Source: Gamsiella multidivaricata (taxonomy: Eukaryota; Mortierellomycota; Mortierellomycetes; Mortierellales; Mortierellaceae). From it: a stretch of 64,000 bases of DNA. Below the pieces are notes generated by a model that saw only the letters and a program-made list of their open reading frames with translations, made no database searches and had not been told where the DNA came from. Position 1 is the first letter of the stretch, and each line of letters opens with the position of its first letter. The DNA is taken from assembly GCF_025024155.1 (NCBI RefSeq), contig NW_026251785.1:1-64000 (forward strand), read 5' to 3'. A program made the translations under genes and the position numbers. Below, piece after piece: positions 44,790 to 57,571 of this stretch.

Positions 44790-47754
44790 ATGGATCCACA
44801 CAGCAGCAGCCATCATATCCACATCGAACAACTCGATGATGACCACGACCACATCCGTTACGCCTACTCCTCATACTCTGAGGACTCCCTCGAGTTCAAC
44901 GACGAAACCGGACTCGACCGACTCAACCGTCTCAGTAACACCAGCACTCTCGTCGGTGGAAGCAGCCCCCCTCCTTCCCAGCACCAACAGCACCCATACT
45001 TATTCAACCCCTCATCCACCTCCACCTCCTCCTTCTTCGCTACCGATATCAAAATGTCATCTTCATCATCCGACTCAACCCTGTCAGAACAACCCAAGCG
45101 AGGGCTCTGGTATCGCCTCACCCACTCTGAATCCGGTCGGCTCGCCTGCGCCTTCCTCTACTTCTTCTTCGTCTGCATCGCCATGGCCTTTTGTAATCAA
45201 CTCTCAGACCATCGCTGGGTCGAGACTGCCTACACGAAGGTTCTCTTGCGCGACCGTGGATTTGATGTGATTGCAGCTCAGGCTGATATCCAGCCCGCCA
45301 ATACCTTCGTGATGACCTCGGTCGTCTTTACGGTGCTAGGGATTGGCATGATTTGTCCTAATTGGACTACGCGAGCGATTGTGTTGAGACGAATCCTCTG
45401 GGTGATTGGAACACTGAGCGTGTACAGGGCCATGACACTCTCAGTTACGACGCTGCCGACACCGAAGGAGGAATGCCGTCCGAGTTTGAAGACGGGTTTC
45501 TGGGAAATGTTCATTGTTGCGTTACAGATGATTCCCGGTACGGTCGAGGCCTGTACGGACGATATCTTTTCAGGACACACCGTTTTCATGTAAGCCTGGT
45601 TTTTTTTTAGTTATTTGTTTGATCGGTAGTAATTTTAAGACAGCAAGCAAGATTGTATGGCATGTTCGTTGATGCAATTGTGGGTTGGCTGCCGCGTTGC
45701 AGTGAAAAAAGGGGGGAGGGGGAGGAGGGAGGAGAGAATACCCCCTCTTTATCATGACAAGATTGTTGGATGGCGCAGACGAGAGTTTGGCGAGAGTGGA
45801 ATGTCAACATGCATCTTAATTTTTGTTGCTTTCAGCGGCCGCGATAAAAGCAACAGAGACTGAGGGAAAGCAAGAGACAATTGTATGCTATGGCACATGT
45901 GTACATGGACATGAGTATATTTTTATGGTGCAAGAGGTGCATGGTGGACATGGAAGACGGAAGATGGAGGGCGTGCAGATTTCTTTGGTCTTTTGTTTTG
46001 AAGCATTCCATTGGTTTTTTCATATGGGTTTCTGCATTATTATTTTTCAGCATGTGGGGGTGGGGGTGGGGGTAAGTGTGCAAGCGTTTATGCGTATGGT
46101 TCGTTTGTGAAAGAGGTTAATGGCAATAAGGTAGCGTGGTCAGCATGCTAAAATAAGTTAGACATAGGGGCAAATGAAGGACAGGGGCTAGTGGAGTGGC
46201 AACAGACGCCACAGAAGACCAATGTAGGGATGGCGCGTGAGTTGTACAGACACTCTCAACCACAAACACACACAAAAGCAAACACACATCTAGAAGGGCC
46301 ATCAGATGTTATTCGTGTGCGAATGATTGGTCGGTCTCTTTTCGGCTGCAGTGTAGTGCTCTCATTTCTTGTCCTTCTTATGGTTTTTCCCTCTCTCGCC
46401 ATTTAATGCTGTTAATGTAATCCTAAAAGCAATCCTGACCTTATTGCTTCATTTTACTTTATCACTCATAGGGTATCCTGCGCAATCCAGTGGCGACTCT
46501 ACTGCAGGAACAAGTGGATCACCTATTTTTCTTACCTCTACATCAGCGTCGGTCTCTACTTCGTTGTCGCCACCCGTCTACACTACACCGTCGATGTCGT
46601 CCTCGCCGTCTTCATCACCTTCGCGGCCTGGTCCCTCTATATCGGCATGGTCGATGTTGTCATGGAGCATGAGTACTTTGGCATCCAGAGTCACCACGAG
46701 AAATATGCTGTCTTCGATAGCACCATTGCCGAGTACGAGTTCATCCAGGAGGAGGACGATGAGGCGATTCGCAACGCTGGAACGGCCACTCTACGCACAA
46801 GAAGACGACAGCTCGAACACATGATGAACCGCCTTCGCGGACCCCGCATCGGATACGGTCAGGGCGAGTACGATCGTGTTGCATTCTTGCCCAAGCAATT
46901 CAATCTGTGGCTGAAAGGATTGGTCCGGTGGTGCGATGGGTTGGATCTTCGCATGCGTCCTCTGGAGGGTGCATCAAAGGGTACCTCTCGTTGGGAGGAA
47001 TTAGTGGTACGTTACCGCTCAGAGCAGGTCTCGGGAGGTGACTCTCGCGCACGAATGTACAGAAAAATGAACGAGGGAGTGGAGGATGAGGTAGATGAGG
47101 ACACGATGGTCCGCAGTGAGATGGTCCAAGTGTATCGTGCTCACGAGTGTCCAGAGCAGCAGCAGCAGGGACGCTGGCGCTCATTGCCACTGCGCCTTAC
47201 CTCTCCACGACAGCGCAAGGCATCCCTGAAGGAGGAAAAGGACGGAAAGGCAGATCGTGACAGGTTCGTTTTCAGCTCTTTAGCTTGTCTGCACGCCACG
47301 CAATATTTCATTTTTCGGCGTTTACTAACCACTTTTTCCTATCTTCAATCTACATCTTTACAGTAAATGGCGCGTATTAAAAATCGCAGCCATCATTATT
47401 GTCAACGCCATCCTCTTAATCAAAATTGCTCAAGCTATCGAGAACGGAGCACCTCCCCCACCGCCACAACACTGGACCAAGGACATGGAGTCCTATTCTG
47501 GAGGTTCTATCAACAATGGAACCATAGATGCAGCAACTGTAGCTCCCGAGTATAATCAGCCACAGGAGCTTCGCCGGGGAGAAAACCAGGAACACCGGGA
47601 GCAAGCATACAGCGCAGTGATAGTTGAGGAGGAGGAAGGAGGAGAGGATCATTATCGTCGCCGCGGAGATCATCACCATATGCGTCGTCGAGAGGTCAGG
47701 CACCATAAGGAGCGCTCCCATGTGCGAGACTGGGAGCCAGAAGGCGCTATCTAG
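44790..47754 (+). CDS. sphingomyelin-synthase-type (PAP2_C) ceramide phosphotransferase-like membrane protein
   Basis: Three exons, 44790-45589, 46472-47263 and 47364-47754, join in frame to 660 residues. Several transmembrane helices follow a Ser-rich ~110-residue N-terminus. The PAP2_C catalytic motifs are present: DDIFSGHTVFM near residue 258, made across the first splice junction, and RLHYTVDV near 302, giving the His/His/Asp triad of sphingomyelin synthase and of the plant/protist inositol-phosphorylceramide synthases. The expected role is transfer of a phospho-head group to ceramide in the Golgi or plasma membrane; the head group cannot be told from sequence. After the last core helix (AAWSLYIGMVDVV) a long acidic/charged segment, another hydrophobic helix (IAAIIIVNAILLIKIA) and a His/Arg-rich tail follow. 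Intron 1 is 882 bp, far longer than most at this locus, and carries a (TGGGGG)n patch near 46054. Confidence 0.88.
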
Positions 47755-48399
47755 AGACGGCATCAAAGAGTTTATTTCCAGCCTGACTGGTTCGTCCTAG
47801 AAAGTTGCCATAGTCGTATTCGGTTCTGTACATACACCACTGCCATTCGTCGCCATTTATTTATAGTCATATCTCCTGTATATTACCCCATTTTTCCTAA
47901 TTAAAAAATCAAGCAGTAAAAGGACTTGCGAAGCCTTTCGGCATTGGGCAATGGATAGCACGTGATAAGCGCACGGCATATCGGTATATAGCAGAGAAGC
48001 AGGCGAAATTTTGTCCCCTCTCTCGAATTCGAATAGTTCTCGCAAAGAGTTAAATCGCACTTTTCGATACAGAAGGTGCGTACACCCATCCATCCATCCA
48101 TCCATCTATCCTATGCGTTCGTCCATCGATTTTAACCAACAGTCAGCATACGGAGCCAAGGAACCATTGGAGTGATTCGACGCATTTGAGTAGCATGGCG
48201 AAGAAAGAAACCAAGGAACGACATATTTGCTTTCTAGCGACATTCAGATCATCCGATTACAATCGTGCTGGCGGCTTTATGAACGAAACACTATCCGGCT
48301 TTTACAGGAACCATTGGACACCACCAGGATATACCTGTCTCCTAATCAGCAAGCGTGCAGTGATTCTAATCCAACTCACTTTTTGGTCTTATAGTCACC
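47755..48399 (+). promoter_or_regulatory. RPP2 upstream region, probable 5' UTR intron
   Basis: No protein gene seen. Just before the P2 ATG, CTAAT-type branch sites and a T-rich tract end in TTATAG followed by TCACC and the ATG, which reads as a 3' splice site. A 5' UTR intron is common in ribosomal protein genes, but I cannot place the donor. Confidence 0.45.
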
Positions 48400-49093
48400 A
48401 TGAAGTACCTCGCTGCCTACCTTTTGCTCACCCTCGGTGGTAACGCCACCCCCTCCGCCAAGGACATCACCACCCTCCTCGGCACCGTCGGTATTGAGGC
48501 CGAGTCTGAGCGTATTGAGTCTTTGATTGCCCAGCTCTCCGGCAAGGACATCAACGAGGTACGGATAAGGTCGCAAACTGAAGAAGGATTTACGAAAAGG
48601 AGTACAGGATAGGGAAATCAGGCGAAGCAAGCATAAACGAAGGCGTTGAGTGAAGACATTGCAGGAGCATGAAGCAATATATCAGGAATCGGCGACTATT
48701 TTTAAGCAAGAAGGATCTGGCGACTGCAAGGTGTTGTCGGCGAAACCTTTTGTTTTAGACCGTGAAGCGAACGGCAGTCAACAGCAACACAGAATACTTT
48801 TCAACAACCCTTTAAACACTCACCGGGAAACGATATCATCTTTGGAAATAACATCCACTGTTATCTCAGGCTCAGTTTCCTAATCCTACCACATCTTATT
48901 TGTATCTTTCTTTTTGAATTAGCTCATTGCTGAGGGTACCTCCAAGCTCGCCTCCGTCCCCAGCGGTGGTGCTGCTGCTGCCCCCGCTGCCGGTGGTGCT
49001 TCCGCTGCTGCCACTGAGGAGAAGAAGGTGGAGAAGAAGGAGGAGCCCAAGGAGGAGTCCGATGACGATATGGGATTCGGTCTTTTCGATTAA
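48400..49093 (+). CDS. RPP2: 60S acidic ribosomal protein P2
   Basis: Two exons, 48400-48558 and 48923-49093, join in frame to 109 residues. It is a stalk protein that recruits elongation factors and GTPases to the large ribosomal subunit. The N-terminal dimerisation domain ([15 protein letters not shown], then [15 protein letters not shown]) is typical of P2 rather than P1. It is followed by an Ala/Gly hinge, a Lys/Glu block and the conserved C-terminal peptide [12 protein letters not shown]. The intron is 364 bp, long for this locus. The gene is convergent with the ABC transporter, with about 240 bases between stop codons. Confidence 0.96.
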
Positions 49094-49334
49094 ACCGTCA
49101 ATGGTTTGCTCCGCTTTTGAAATGATATTCTCCATTACAACGATCACCCATGCGCCTCTGCAGGGTTCTTCTATCTGGAATAATAATAAACAAAAACGGG
49201 GGTCTCCCTATGGCATCCTTTCACAAAAAAAAAAAAAAGACTTTTCGCAAGTATGGCGATGAGCAAGGAACAGAAGGATGAATATTGTTTATGACTATGG
49301 AGTAGAATATTATACAAGATGTAGAACTGTGCGA

Positions 49335-52300
49335 CTACTTCCGCTCTTTGAGTCGGGTGCTGACAAGTGTCCAGAACATGGCAATGAAGAGTACGATGAA
49401 CCCAACCAGGATAATCATATTCCTCCAATACCCGCCCAAGTCAAATCCAAACAGCTTCTGCAAGATCAACGATCCAGGCACATTAAACGCAACACCCTGG
49501 ATCGTATCAATCAATTTTGAAGTCGCTACCTCGTTCACCGCCAAGGCCTCGAATCCATACTTGAACATCGACAGGTACTGGATCCAGGTCAGGGCCGCAG
49601 GGATGTTGCCGGAGTTGATCATGAACCCTCCAAATAACATCATGAATAGCATCACGATCGATGACGCCAACGATGCTACGCCGGTGGTGCGGACGCCTGC
49701 TGCAATGACCAGGCAAAAGAGTGCGGTTGCGACGTTGAACAGCACGAGGATCAGCAGGAACTTGAAGAACGTCTCCACGACTGGGGAGAGACCAATCATG
49801 AAATAGGAAATGCAGCCCATAAAGAGCGAGGGGATGATGCGTAGAGGGATTAGATCGAAGAGCAATGTCGAGATGATAAACGGTGTCGGCGGATAGTAAC
49901 CATTCGAGCGCTCCTTGATGAACAGCGTCCGAATGTCCGTGAATGCGCCCAGGGCAGAGATACTGCTGAAACCGAGAAGAGCAAGCATGAAGAACAGTGA
50001 ACCAGCACGGTTCTGGAAGCCTGCCAGGTTCATGGGTACTTTAAAATAGAGTCCGCCAATAAAGATACCCAAAATGATCGACACCGCCAGATGAAGCACC
50101 AGTAAGGACTTGTCGCGGATCAGGGTCTGGAAGTTGCGCTTCATAATCACACGGAGTTGGGTGAGGAAACTGGTTGAGTAAACGGTCTTTTGGCGCTTAG
50201 CGGTTACACTGTCCGAGAGCGATGGTGTTGACGAACCCGAAGACCCTGTGTCTTCTATCCGCACTGCGGTCTCGTGCGGCGATGGCTCGATCCATCTTAG
50301 TGTGATGTCGCCGGAATCAGTATGGCTGTTATTGCTGTTGCTGTTGTTGTTAGCACCTACTGCACGCCGTGAGACCACATTTCCGGAGACGTAGGTCTGA
50401 TGTGCAGACGACACACCATCCTTTTCATATTCGTTGCCCTCAAAGGCCTTGGCCTTGTTAATCAGGTCCTGATCCATCGCAATATCCAACAAGTAATCCG
50501 CGATGTTGTAGTTGGCCGGACAAACCAGATCCCGTCGTCGAAAGTACTCCGCTGCCGTGCTTGTAGCTCCAAAATAAAGCGCCTCGCCCTTGCTGATAAC
50601 AAGGGCCTGATCGAACATGTGAAAGATATCCGAGCGAGGCTGGTGAATCGTTAAAATGACCGTCGTAGTCTTGCTAGCCGCCAATTTACAGAGTTGCTCA
50701 ACCACCATATGGGCACTGTATGAATCCAGACCAGAGGTTGGCTCGTCCAGGATCAGGATCGGAGGGCGCGTGATCAGTTCTAGCGCAATCGACACTCGAC
50801 GCTTCTCGCCTCCAGAGATACCACGCGATGTCACATTGCCGATCCTTCGGTTGGCGCAGTGTGTCAAGCCCAGCATCTCAATGACCTCCGCAACACGCTC
50901 ATGGATTTGGTAGACCGGCATCGCCTCCGGAAGACGCAACATGGCCGAGAACAGCACGGCCTCATACACAGTCTGGGTCGGAGGCAACGTATCCTCCTGA
51001 TCGACAAATCCAACTGCCCGACGAATATCGCTTTCATGAGCCTGCTTGCCATTCAACAGAATCTGACCCGCCACCTTTCCGTCCTTGCGTTTGCCCGCCA
51101 GAATATCCACCAGCGTTGATTTACCCGCCCCAGAGGGACCCATCACTGCCAGGACCACACCTGCGGGGGCTGCACCCGAGATACCATTCAGGATCTGTAA
51201 TCCATCCTTGTTGAGCGTGTACCCCACATTGCGGAACTCGAGCGATGCGGCCTCGGTGTTGAGTGTGTAGGGCGTGCGGCTGAGAATCAACTGGTTTCTG
51301 CGAGCGACCGCGCAAATGACGATCAACAAAAGGATCAAAGCACCCAGAATCGCCAGGCAAGCAATCACACCCGGTGCCATCGTCGCCTTGACGGTCGTGA
51401 CCGACGACTGCATCTCGGACGGGAACACACACTCGCCCATATCACAGTCAACCATTTTCAAACCCGTCGGGAAGAATCCTGCTAGATCCGCAATAAAGAA
51501 GTCGCAATCCTTACTGCCATGTGGACACGTCAGCGAGAACGGTCCATGGAGAGAATCGATCGTATCGCCCAATGTAATGACCGGCCCAGGGATCCCTCCA
51601 CACATCAACGTGGGCGTGATACAATTGCATTTGAGCACTGGACAATCCCATTTGGTCTGCACGACTCCATTCTGCTCGGTGGTCGCGAGGGTACAATTGG
51701 GGGCATCACAGAAGAACTGCTCCGCCTGTCCCAACCATAACTGGGCATTCACACTCTTGTTAACGGAATTGAGATCGAGCGTGAGGGTGTAGTTTCCAGG
51801 GAAGAAGCCCGTAAGCTCGGGGGCGCGGACTGCGCAGGACATGAAAGAGTCGTAATAGACCTCGGGATCCTTATTGCAGACCATGTTCTCGTTGCCGAGG
51901 AAGGATGTGCGAGAGGGTGGTTTTGACTGGCACCCAGCATCTGTCTGACAGACTATGTGAATAAGAAACCAAAAAAAAAAACGGTCAGCTTCAACGGTCT
52001 GTGTCACCTCCATTGCAAGGAGACAGGTATGCAAAGAGTATCGCTACCATTGCAGTTGAATCCGCCGAATCCGTCGTCGCACTTGGAACAGCCCGTGTTA
52101 GGAGGAGCTGTAGGTCGTTGTGAAGGGTCGGTCAAGGGCGACCCACAGGCCAAGAGGCTGCAGTCGTTTCCACCAAACCCTGGCATACAGGTACACATCT
52201 TGTTTGAGCAGACACCATTGTTTAAGCAGCCCTAATATGATATCCAGTAAATTGAAATAAGAGGGACTATCAGTTGTTTGTTTGTCTGTTTGTTTGAAAA

Positions 52301-52557
52301 AAGCGACCTGTCCATGGTGACGAAAAGGTGTGCAGGTTTACCTTGGGAGAGCTAGAACAGTCGTACTGGGGCTGACAGACTGCTGGTGAGGGGGTCGCAG
52401 TAGAGGTGACAGTGGCAGTAACGGTTGAGGTGGCAACAACGGTTGTGGTTATAAGAGTGGACTGTGCCGAGATCAGACCTGCGACAGCCAATGCGACGAC
52501 TGTGCCTGTCAACAGCCGCGACAATATCCTCCAGCGCACTGGCACCGGCACTGGCAT
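49335..52557 (-). CDS. ADP1: ABCG-family transporter with EGF-like ectodomain (Adp1 type)
   Basis: Three minus-strand exons, 52557-52342, 52231-52048 and 51952-49335, join in frame to 1005 residues, close to yeast Adp1 in size. A signal peptide (LTGTVVALAVAGLISA) is followed by a Thr-rich stretch and EGF-like Cys patterns spanning exons 1-2 (NNGVCSNKMCTCMPGFGGND and TGCSKCDDGFGGFNC), then a Cys-rich luminal region. After one transmembrane helix (VIACLAILGALILLLIVICAV) comes the nucleotide-binding domain: Walker A GPSGAGKS (about residue 401), signature ISGGEKRR, Walker B ILILDEPTSGLDS (about 535). Six C-terminal helices follow. It is one half-transporter of the ABCG/White type with the cytosolic ATPase before the membrane domain. 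Substrate is unknown. A low-complexity Asn/Ser linker near 50340 separates the ATPase from the membrane part. Confidence 0.93.
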
Positions 52558-53519
52558 TGTCTGTTGGGGAGAAGGCGAAACCTTAAATGCGGAAGGAAGG
52601 GCCTTGCGGAGGGGAGACAGGAAATGTTGAATGGAAATAACAGTTCCTGGCCAGCAGACAGGAATGAGACAAGGCCGGAGATGGGATGTTGATTGCAGAG
52701 AAAGGGAATGAGCGTTGAGGAGGAAGGAGAAGATTGAGCAGGGAGGGAAGCGGAGAGATGGACAAGGGAGCAATTCAGTTGAAGCAAACAAACAAGCAAA
52801 CAGGAGCAATGGCGGGTGGATAAAATGGATGGCGAGAAGATGAGGGGAGGATGGGCAGATAACACACACACTTCACACAAACACATGCTATATACCTTCC
52901 TTCATATTCATCCCCCCTCCGATCTATTACAACATATGCCAAGCGTCAGATGTGAGGAGACGACTACGCAGTCTGGCCTTCTCCTACGCCTGCCTCGCGC
53001 AGTCTCTTCGCTCTTGGTGGGAGAAATTACAGGATCCAAGGGGACAGGACCACCGGGACGACGAATAGGCCAAACAGAACGGAGAACGAAATGGCTCTCG
53101 CACCTTATGCCATGTCCACCCCTTTCAATTGGACCCTGGATGAGCTCTGCTCAAGTGCTGCATTTGGGCTTATACATCAAAGATACGCACGCGGATAGAC
53201 ATATTTGACAGATCCTCTAAAAAATGTGCACTGCATGTCCACGCAGTTCCCTCCACTCCTCCTCCTCCTCCTCCTCCTTCACCTTACCTTCATCATTGGT
53301 TGCGCCTCAAGTGGGATGATCTCCGCTTTTTTGTTATTTACTCGCATTGTTTGTCAACACTTACCTGATACATCTCAACAGCCTTCCGTAGTCCTGGATT
53401 CAATTCCTGAAATGCATATCGTATGTTGCACAGTCCGCGTTTGGACCCTTGGTTTACAACGAACGCTTAAAGAGATGCATGGAAAGTTTTCATTTTATTT
53501 AAGACGACAACTACGACGG
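52558..53519 (-). other. ABC transporter promoter and HEATR6-like 3' flank
   Basis: About 960 bases without a supported gene. The first ~300 bases are the purine-rich (plus strand) leader of the transporter, and the rest is the 3' flank of the HEATR6-like gene. Open frames here are short and lack domains. Confidence 0.5.
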
Positions 53520-56500
53520 CTATGTCTCAATCTCCACAGATGTCCGCGGCAGCGGTTGTGCCTCAACAGTCTCTGGACGACTAGCCACAATCCTCCGCCG
53601 CAGTGCTGGATCCATCTCCAGCTCCAAGCTGGCAACTCCTCCAGTAAGCTGGAGCAAATGATCCAAGCACCGCAAGATCTTTGTCTCGAGCTGCCCACGA
53701 TACTGGAATTCTCCAAAGTCGTGTTCTTCCTGCTCCTCATCCAGACGTTGGACCGCCGTCATCAGAACCTGCACCATCTTTCGGAGCATGGTCTGGTCAC
53801 CATACTTGGCGCGCGTCTTGGGCACTGTCAAGGCTGCGCACGCGTTGATTCGGACTTTAAAATTCTTGCTCTGCTGAATAGCGTGTAGAAGCGCGTCGTA
53901 GACGTCTTTTGTCCACGACACCATATCAGAATCTAGGGCATAACTTGTGCCAGCCGTCGACCCAATCGGAAAGTCCGGGTTCAGTAGTACATTTTGCATC
54001 GCGTAACAGGCATTCCAGCGACCCTATTGCAAAACACAGAAACAAAAAGTCCGATTTTAAGCAAAGCCTGACCTGGTGTCAAATTATGTCAAGCGTCATG
54101 TTGCCCATTAAAAAAATCATTCATTACCTTGAGAGAACCTTGCTCCATGTACTTGATTAGTGTGTACACGCCATCCTTGACTAGGCTATGTCTCTCGCGC
54201 TCTAATATGCCCTGAAATGTCACACGAAGCAATCCTCCGATCGCGCGAATCCCATTCGACTTCAGCTTCTCATGGTCTTGACATATCAACAATGCAGTTT
54301 TCATGATTTTCGTCCACAGAGCCAGTGTCAGCAGCTCATCCAGCACACGTTCCTGTTCACTAGTCTTCAGCAGCACCAAGGAATCACACAGGTTGCCGAC
54401 AGCCCAGCTGGCCCTGACCCGGACATTGAGATTGGGGTCCTGGCAGAGGCCCAAAACAGCGCTTGCCATGTCCGATGCATGCGTGCTGTCTTCACGGAGC
54501 GAGGGAAACAGGATGAACACTCCGATTGCACGGCAGGCTGCAGCTCTCGCAGTTGCATGTTCGTCTACTGCCGTACCGAGCACTAAGGACATGATTAGCA
54601 TCTCGAGACGGTCCTAAAGAATATGTGCGGCATGAAGAACTGTTGTTAGTATTTCTAAAGATACCCAGAACCGGATTCAATGGAACGCCCTCTACACATA
54701 CAGGCAGACCATTAAAGGCATTTGAAGATAGGTGCGAGATGCAGTCGCATCCTAGGGCTTTAATGGCTGGACTCTCTTCCGCAAACGCCTTGAGAATATG
54801 TCTCTCCATCACATCCTTCCACCATTCGGACGTCTATTATCACAACAAATGCCATTAGTAAACCCTGAAAAAATCATGACATCGCAAGACATTAAAAAAA
54901 AAGAAAGAAATCAGGTAACTGTCAAGGAGCTAATAAGCCAAGCGTACCAGAGGATCTAGTGCCTTTACGCCTGATTTGGAATACTCTTCCAAGAACAAAA
55001 GGCCTGCGGAGCGAACTCTGATGTCCTCTGAATTATGTCCGCTCGCTAGTGCTTCATCGAGTCGAGGCCATACTTCTCTAATCACTTCAAAATGAAACTG
55101 GGCGATGGCTCGTAGCGTACTCCAGCCCTCGATACGAACTATCGCACCAACATCTGGAGCCTCAACGAAAATTAGGAGGCGGGATAAGAAATCTAACGGG
55201 TCACTGTGTAATACACTGGAGCGCGCAAAGACGTTATCCCGCACGTCTCTTTGCGCAGAAGTGTTGCTCATCAATGTTGTCAGAAAGAATAGTGTTGCTG
55301 CCTGGAGACCAGGCTCTTTTTTTTTTTTTTTTTTTTTTGGCAAACATGAATGATCTGTGTTAGTAACAAACTCTCAGATTTTCAATGCATCGGTCAATGA
55401 GAAATCTCGAGGTACTTACCATTAGAGTCCAGAAACTTCTCGATAGACCTCAGCAAGAGGAGAGACAGCCCTGGTATCATCTTTTCGTACGAGCAGTTGG
55501 CCACGATCGTCGAGCAGCACTTGATCACCTGGATCGTGATATTTTGGTCCAGAGAGCCGTCCACACCGTCCATGGCCAAGGCCATACCAACATGCATCTC
55601 TCTTGTCATCAAGCCGACCCTCTCTGAAAGGGCAAGCAAACCAGCATGACTCTTTGCTCCCGACAGGCCAGTTTTTTCTTCCGCCATCGCAAGGTACTGC
55701 TTTGAGCTCTCTACGATGTTTCCAAGCACGACGCAGGCTGCAGAACGCACGCTAAGGATCGGATCATACGCGATCAAACCGACGAGAGATGAAGACCTAT
55801 ACGTCCCTGCCATCATCGGTGTGAAAGTGGAGCTCGTCAAAAATTTTGGCCAGTGTGGCTGAAGCTGCTTTGGGGCCGCCCGTGCGAGGGCTTGTAGACA
55901 TAGAAGGGCGTTAAGTCGTACTTTGCCGTCATGTTGCCTCCTTTGAGTTTGGTGCAGGCCTGACTCCGAGTCGGAATATTCAGAATCCGACGATTGTAGG
56001 CTTCGGTAGGACGTATGTGGCGATTCAGAAATGTCCTGTAGCTGTGAAGTGTTGCTGAGACCGCCTGTAAATTTGGTGGAGGGTATAATGTTGTTCGGGG
56101 TGAGATAGGGCGATCGCTGGATAATGCCGGCGTTAAAAGCGCTCGAGAATGAGGAGGCAATTGGTTGGTTGATCCAATTTTCGGATGTAAAGAACATGAA
56201 TCGACAGATAACACTAATGATGGGCGGTATAGATCGCGTCGCAACATTTCTGTCCTCCTGCAGTAGAAAGTGTAGCGCCCTGAGTGCGGAACTAATAAGC
56301 TGTGAAAGAAGGAAGAGCACTGGTTAATACCTAATTCTGGTATACTGGTCTCTTTGAGGAGATCGACTCAACAGGACCTTTGCTAAAGGGCATATCCGCA
56401 TGTATTATCTACCTTGCGTTCTGATCCACGATCCTTGCGCCGTGCTGTACTCAGTGGTCCCGATATTGAGGAGGGCTCGAGTTGAGATATCGCCGTGAGG

Positions 56501-57571
56501 TTTGACAGAAGCACCTCGTACATCCGTTCATGGAATGATGAGAATAATGTACCAGTCTTGTGCACCAGATTGGCCATACAGTTGAGAGCCATGCGCCGTA
56601 GTTCATATTCGTGCGACCTTGTGTTTCCTCCTACAGCAACGATCATCTGGAATAGGTCTTGAAGCGACTATAGGAAAGGACGAAGATCAGCCTCAATTCT
56701 GCAAAGGCATTAGCCATTGACATCCATGGGAACGCTAAATATCGTCGTTACTTTACATCCTTCACATATGCTCCTTTCTCGAATAGAACTGCGCTTAGGG
56801 CACGAAGGATGTCGATTCTTGCGCGCTCAAAGGTCTCGGTCAAGAGGTTGTTGATGTTGACGTTACTCTTCTTGGTCTCCTTGTCCTTGCATTCCTGTAA
56901 CTCCTCGTATCTCAATGCAGCTAGGAAAAAACCGCACAGGATGTCTATGATGTGCCTATTTGAGCCTTCTGGTGGTAGTGGCTAATATTGTTGATCTGAG
57001 AGGTAAGATATACGCGAAGATGACAGATCTTTCTGCGCCTTGAAACTGAATTGCGCTTTCCCATTACCTTGACCAGATCTTGGTTGAACAAAGCGAAAAC
57101 AACCTTAGAAAGTATATCCACATCCTCCGATGATCTAGCTGACAGCGCCTGACATGCAACGACAAGTTTTTTCTGAGCAGCCTGCGTAGTTAACGAAGGT
57201 CGCGATCCATGGTTAAAATATGCCATCATTGAGCTCCGCCTGGGATTCCTAGCTCTCGAAAACGTCTCGGTAGCGGTGACATCCATAGTACCACTCACCT
57301 GTGAGAATTGCTGGGTGTCATCGACGTTTTTGATTTTGTCGGATTCTAAATCCTTTGTCTGCTCCAATATCCGGCCCAAATCCTCTCTTAGACTGGCCAT
57401 ATCCTGCGGTGCTTCAGGCAAATTATTGCCTGTACTCTGCGATGTTGTCTCCCTTGGTTCCCTGGAGCTGGGACACTGCCTTGTGGGCTCCTCAGCATCG
57501 ACCCTTCGCTGCGCCGGTGCGCCCCTGTGATGTCTGTGATGGCGCTGTCGCGGTGCTTGGGCCATGGTCAT
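53520..57571 (-). CDS. HEATR6-like HEAT-repeat protein (DUF4042)
   Basis: Eight minus-strand exons, 57571-57068, 56981-56757, 56667-56413, 56299-55420, 55315-54948, 54833-54702, 54613-54128 and 54023-53520, join in frame to 1117 residues, close to animal HEATR6. Alpha-helical HEAT-type repeats run along the protein. The middle (VRLNALLCLQALARAAPKQL, then DPILSVRSAACVVLGNIVES and SKQYLAMAEE) corresponds to the DUF4042 region. The C-terminal block GRWNACYAMQNVL, FKVRINACAALTVPKTRAKY and LETKILRCLDHLL closely follows the animal protein. The first ~60 residues are basic/His-rich and disordered. Function is unestablished in the family. Oddity: the intron before exon 5 ends in a run of 22 A followed by AG, with almost no pyrimidine tract, yet only that acceptor keeps the frame. 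The gene is divergent from the cyclin gene. Confidence 0.85.
55317..55338 (+). repeat. poly(T) run of 22
   Basis: On the HEATR6-like coding strand this is a 22-base A run that forms the end of intron 4, directly before the AG acceptor. Confidence 0.85.
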
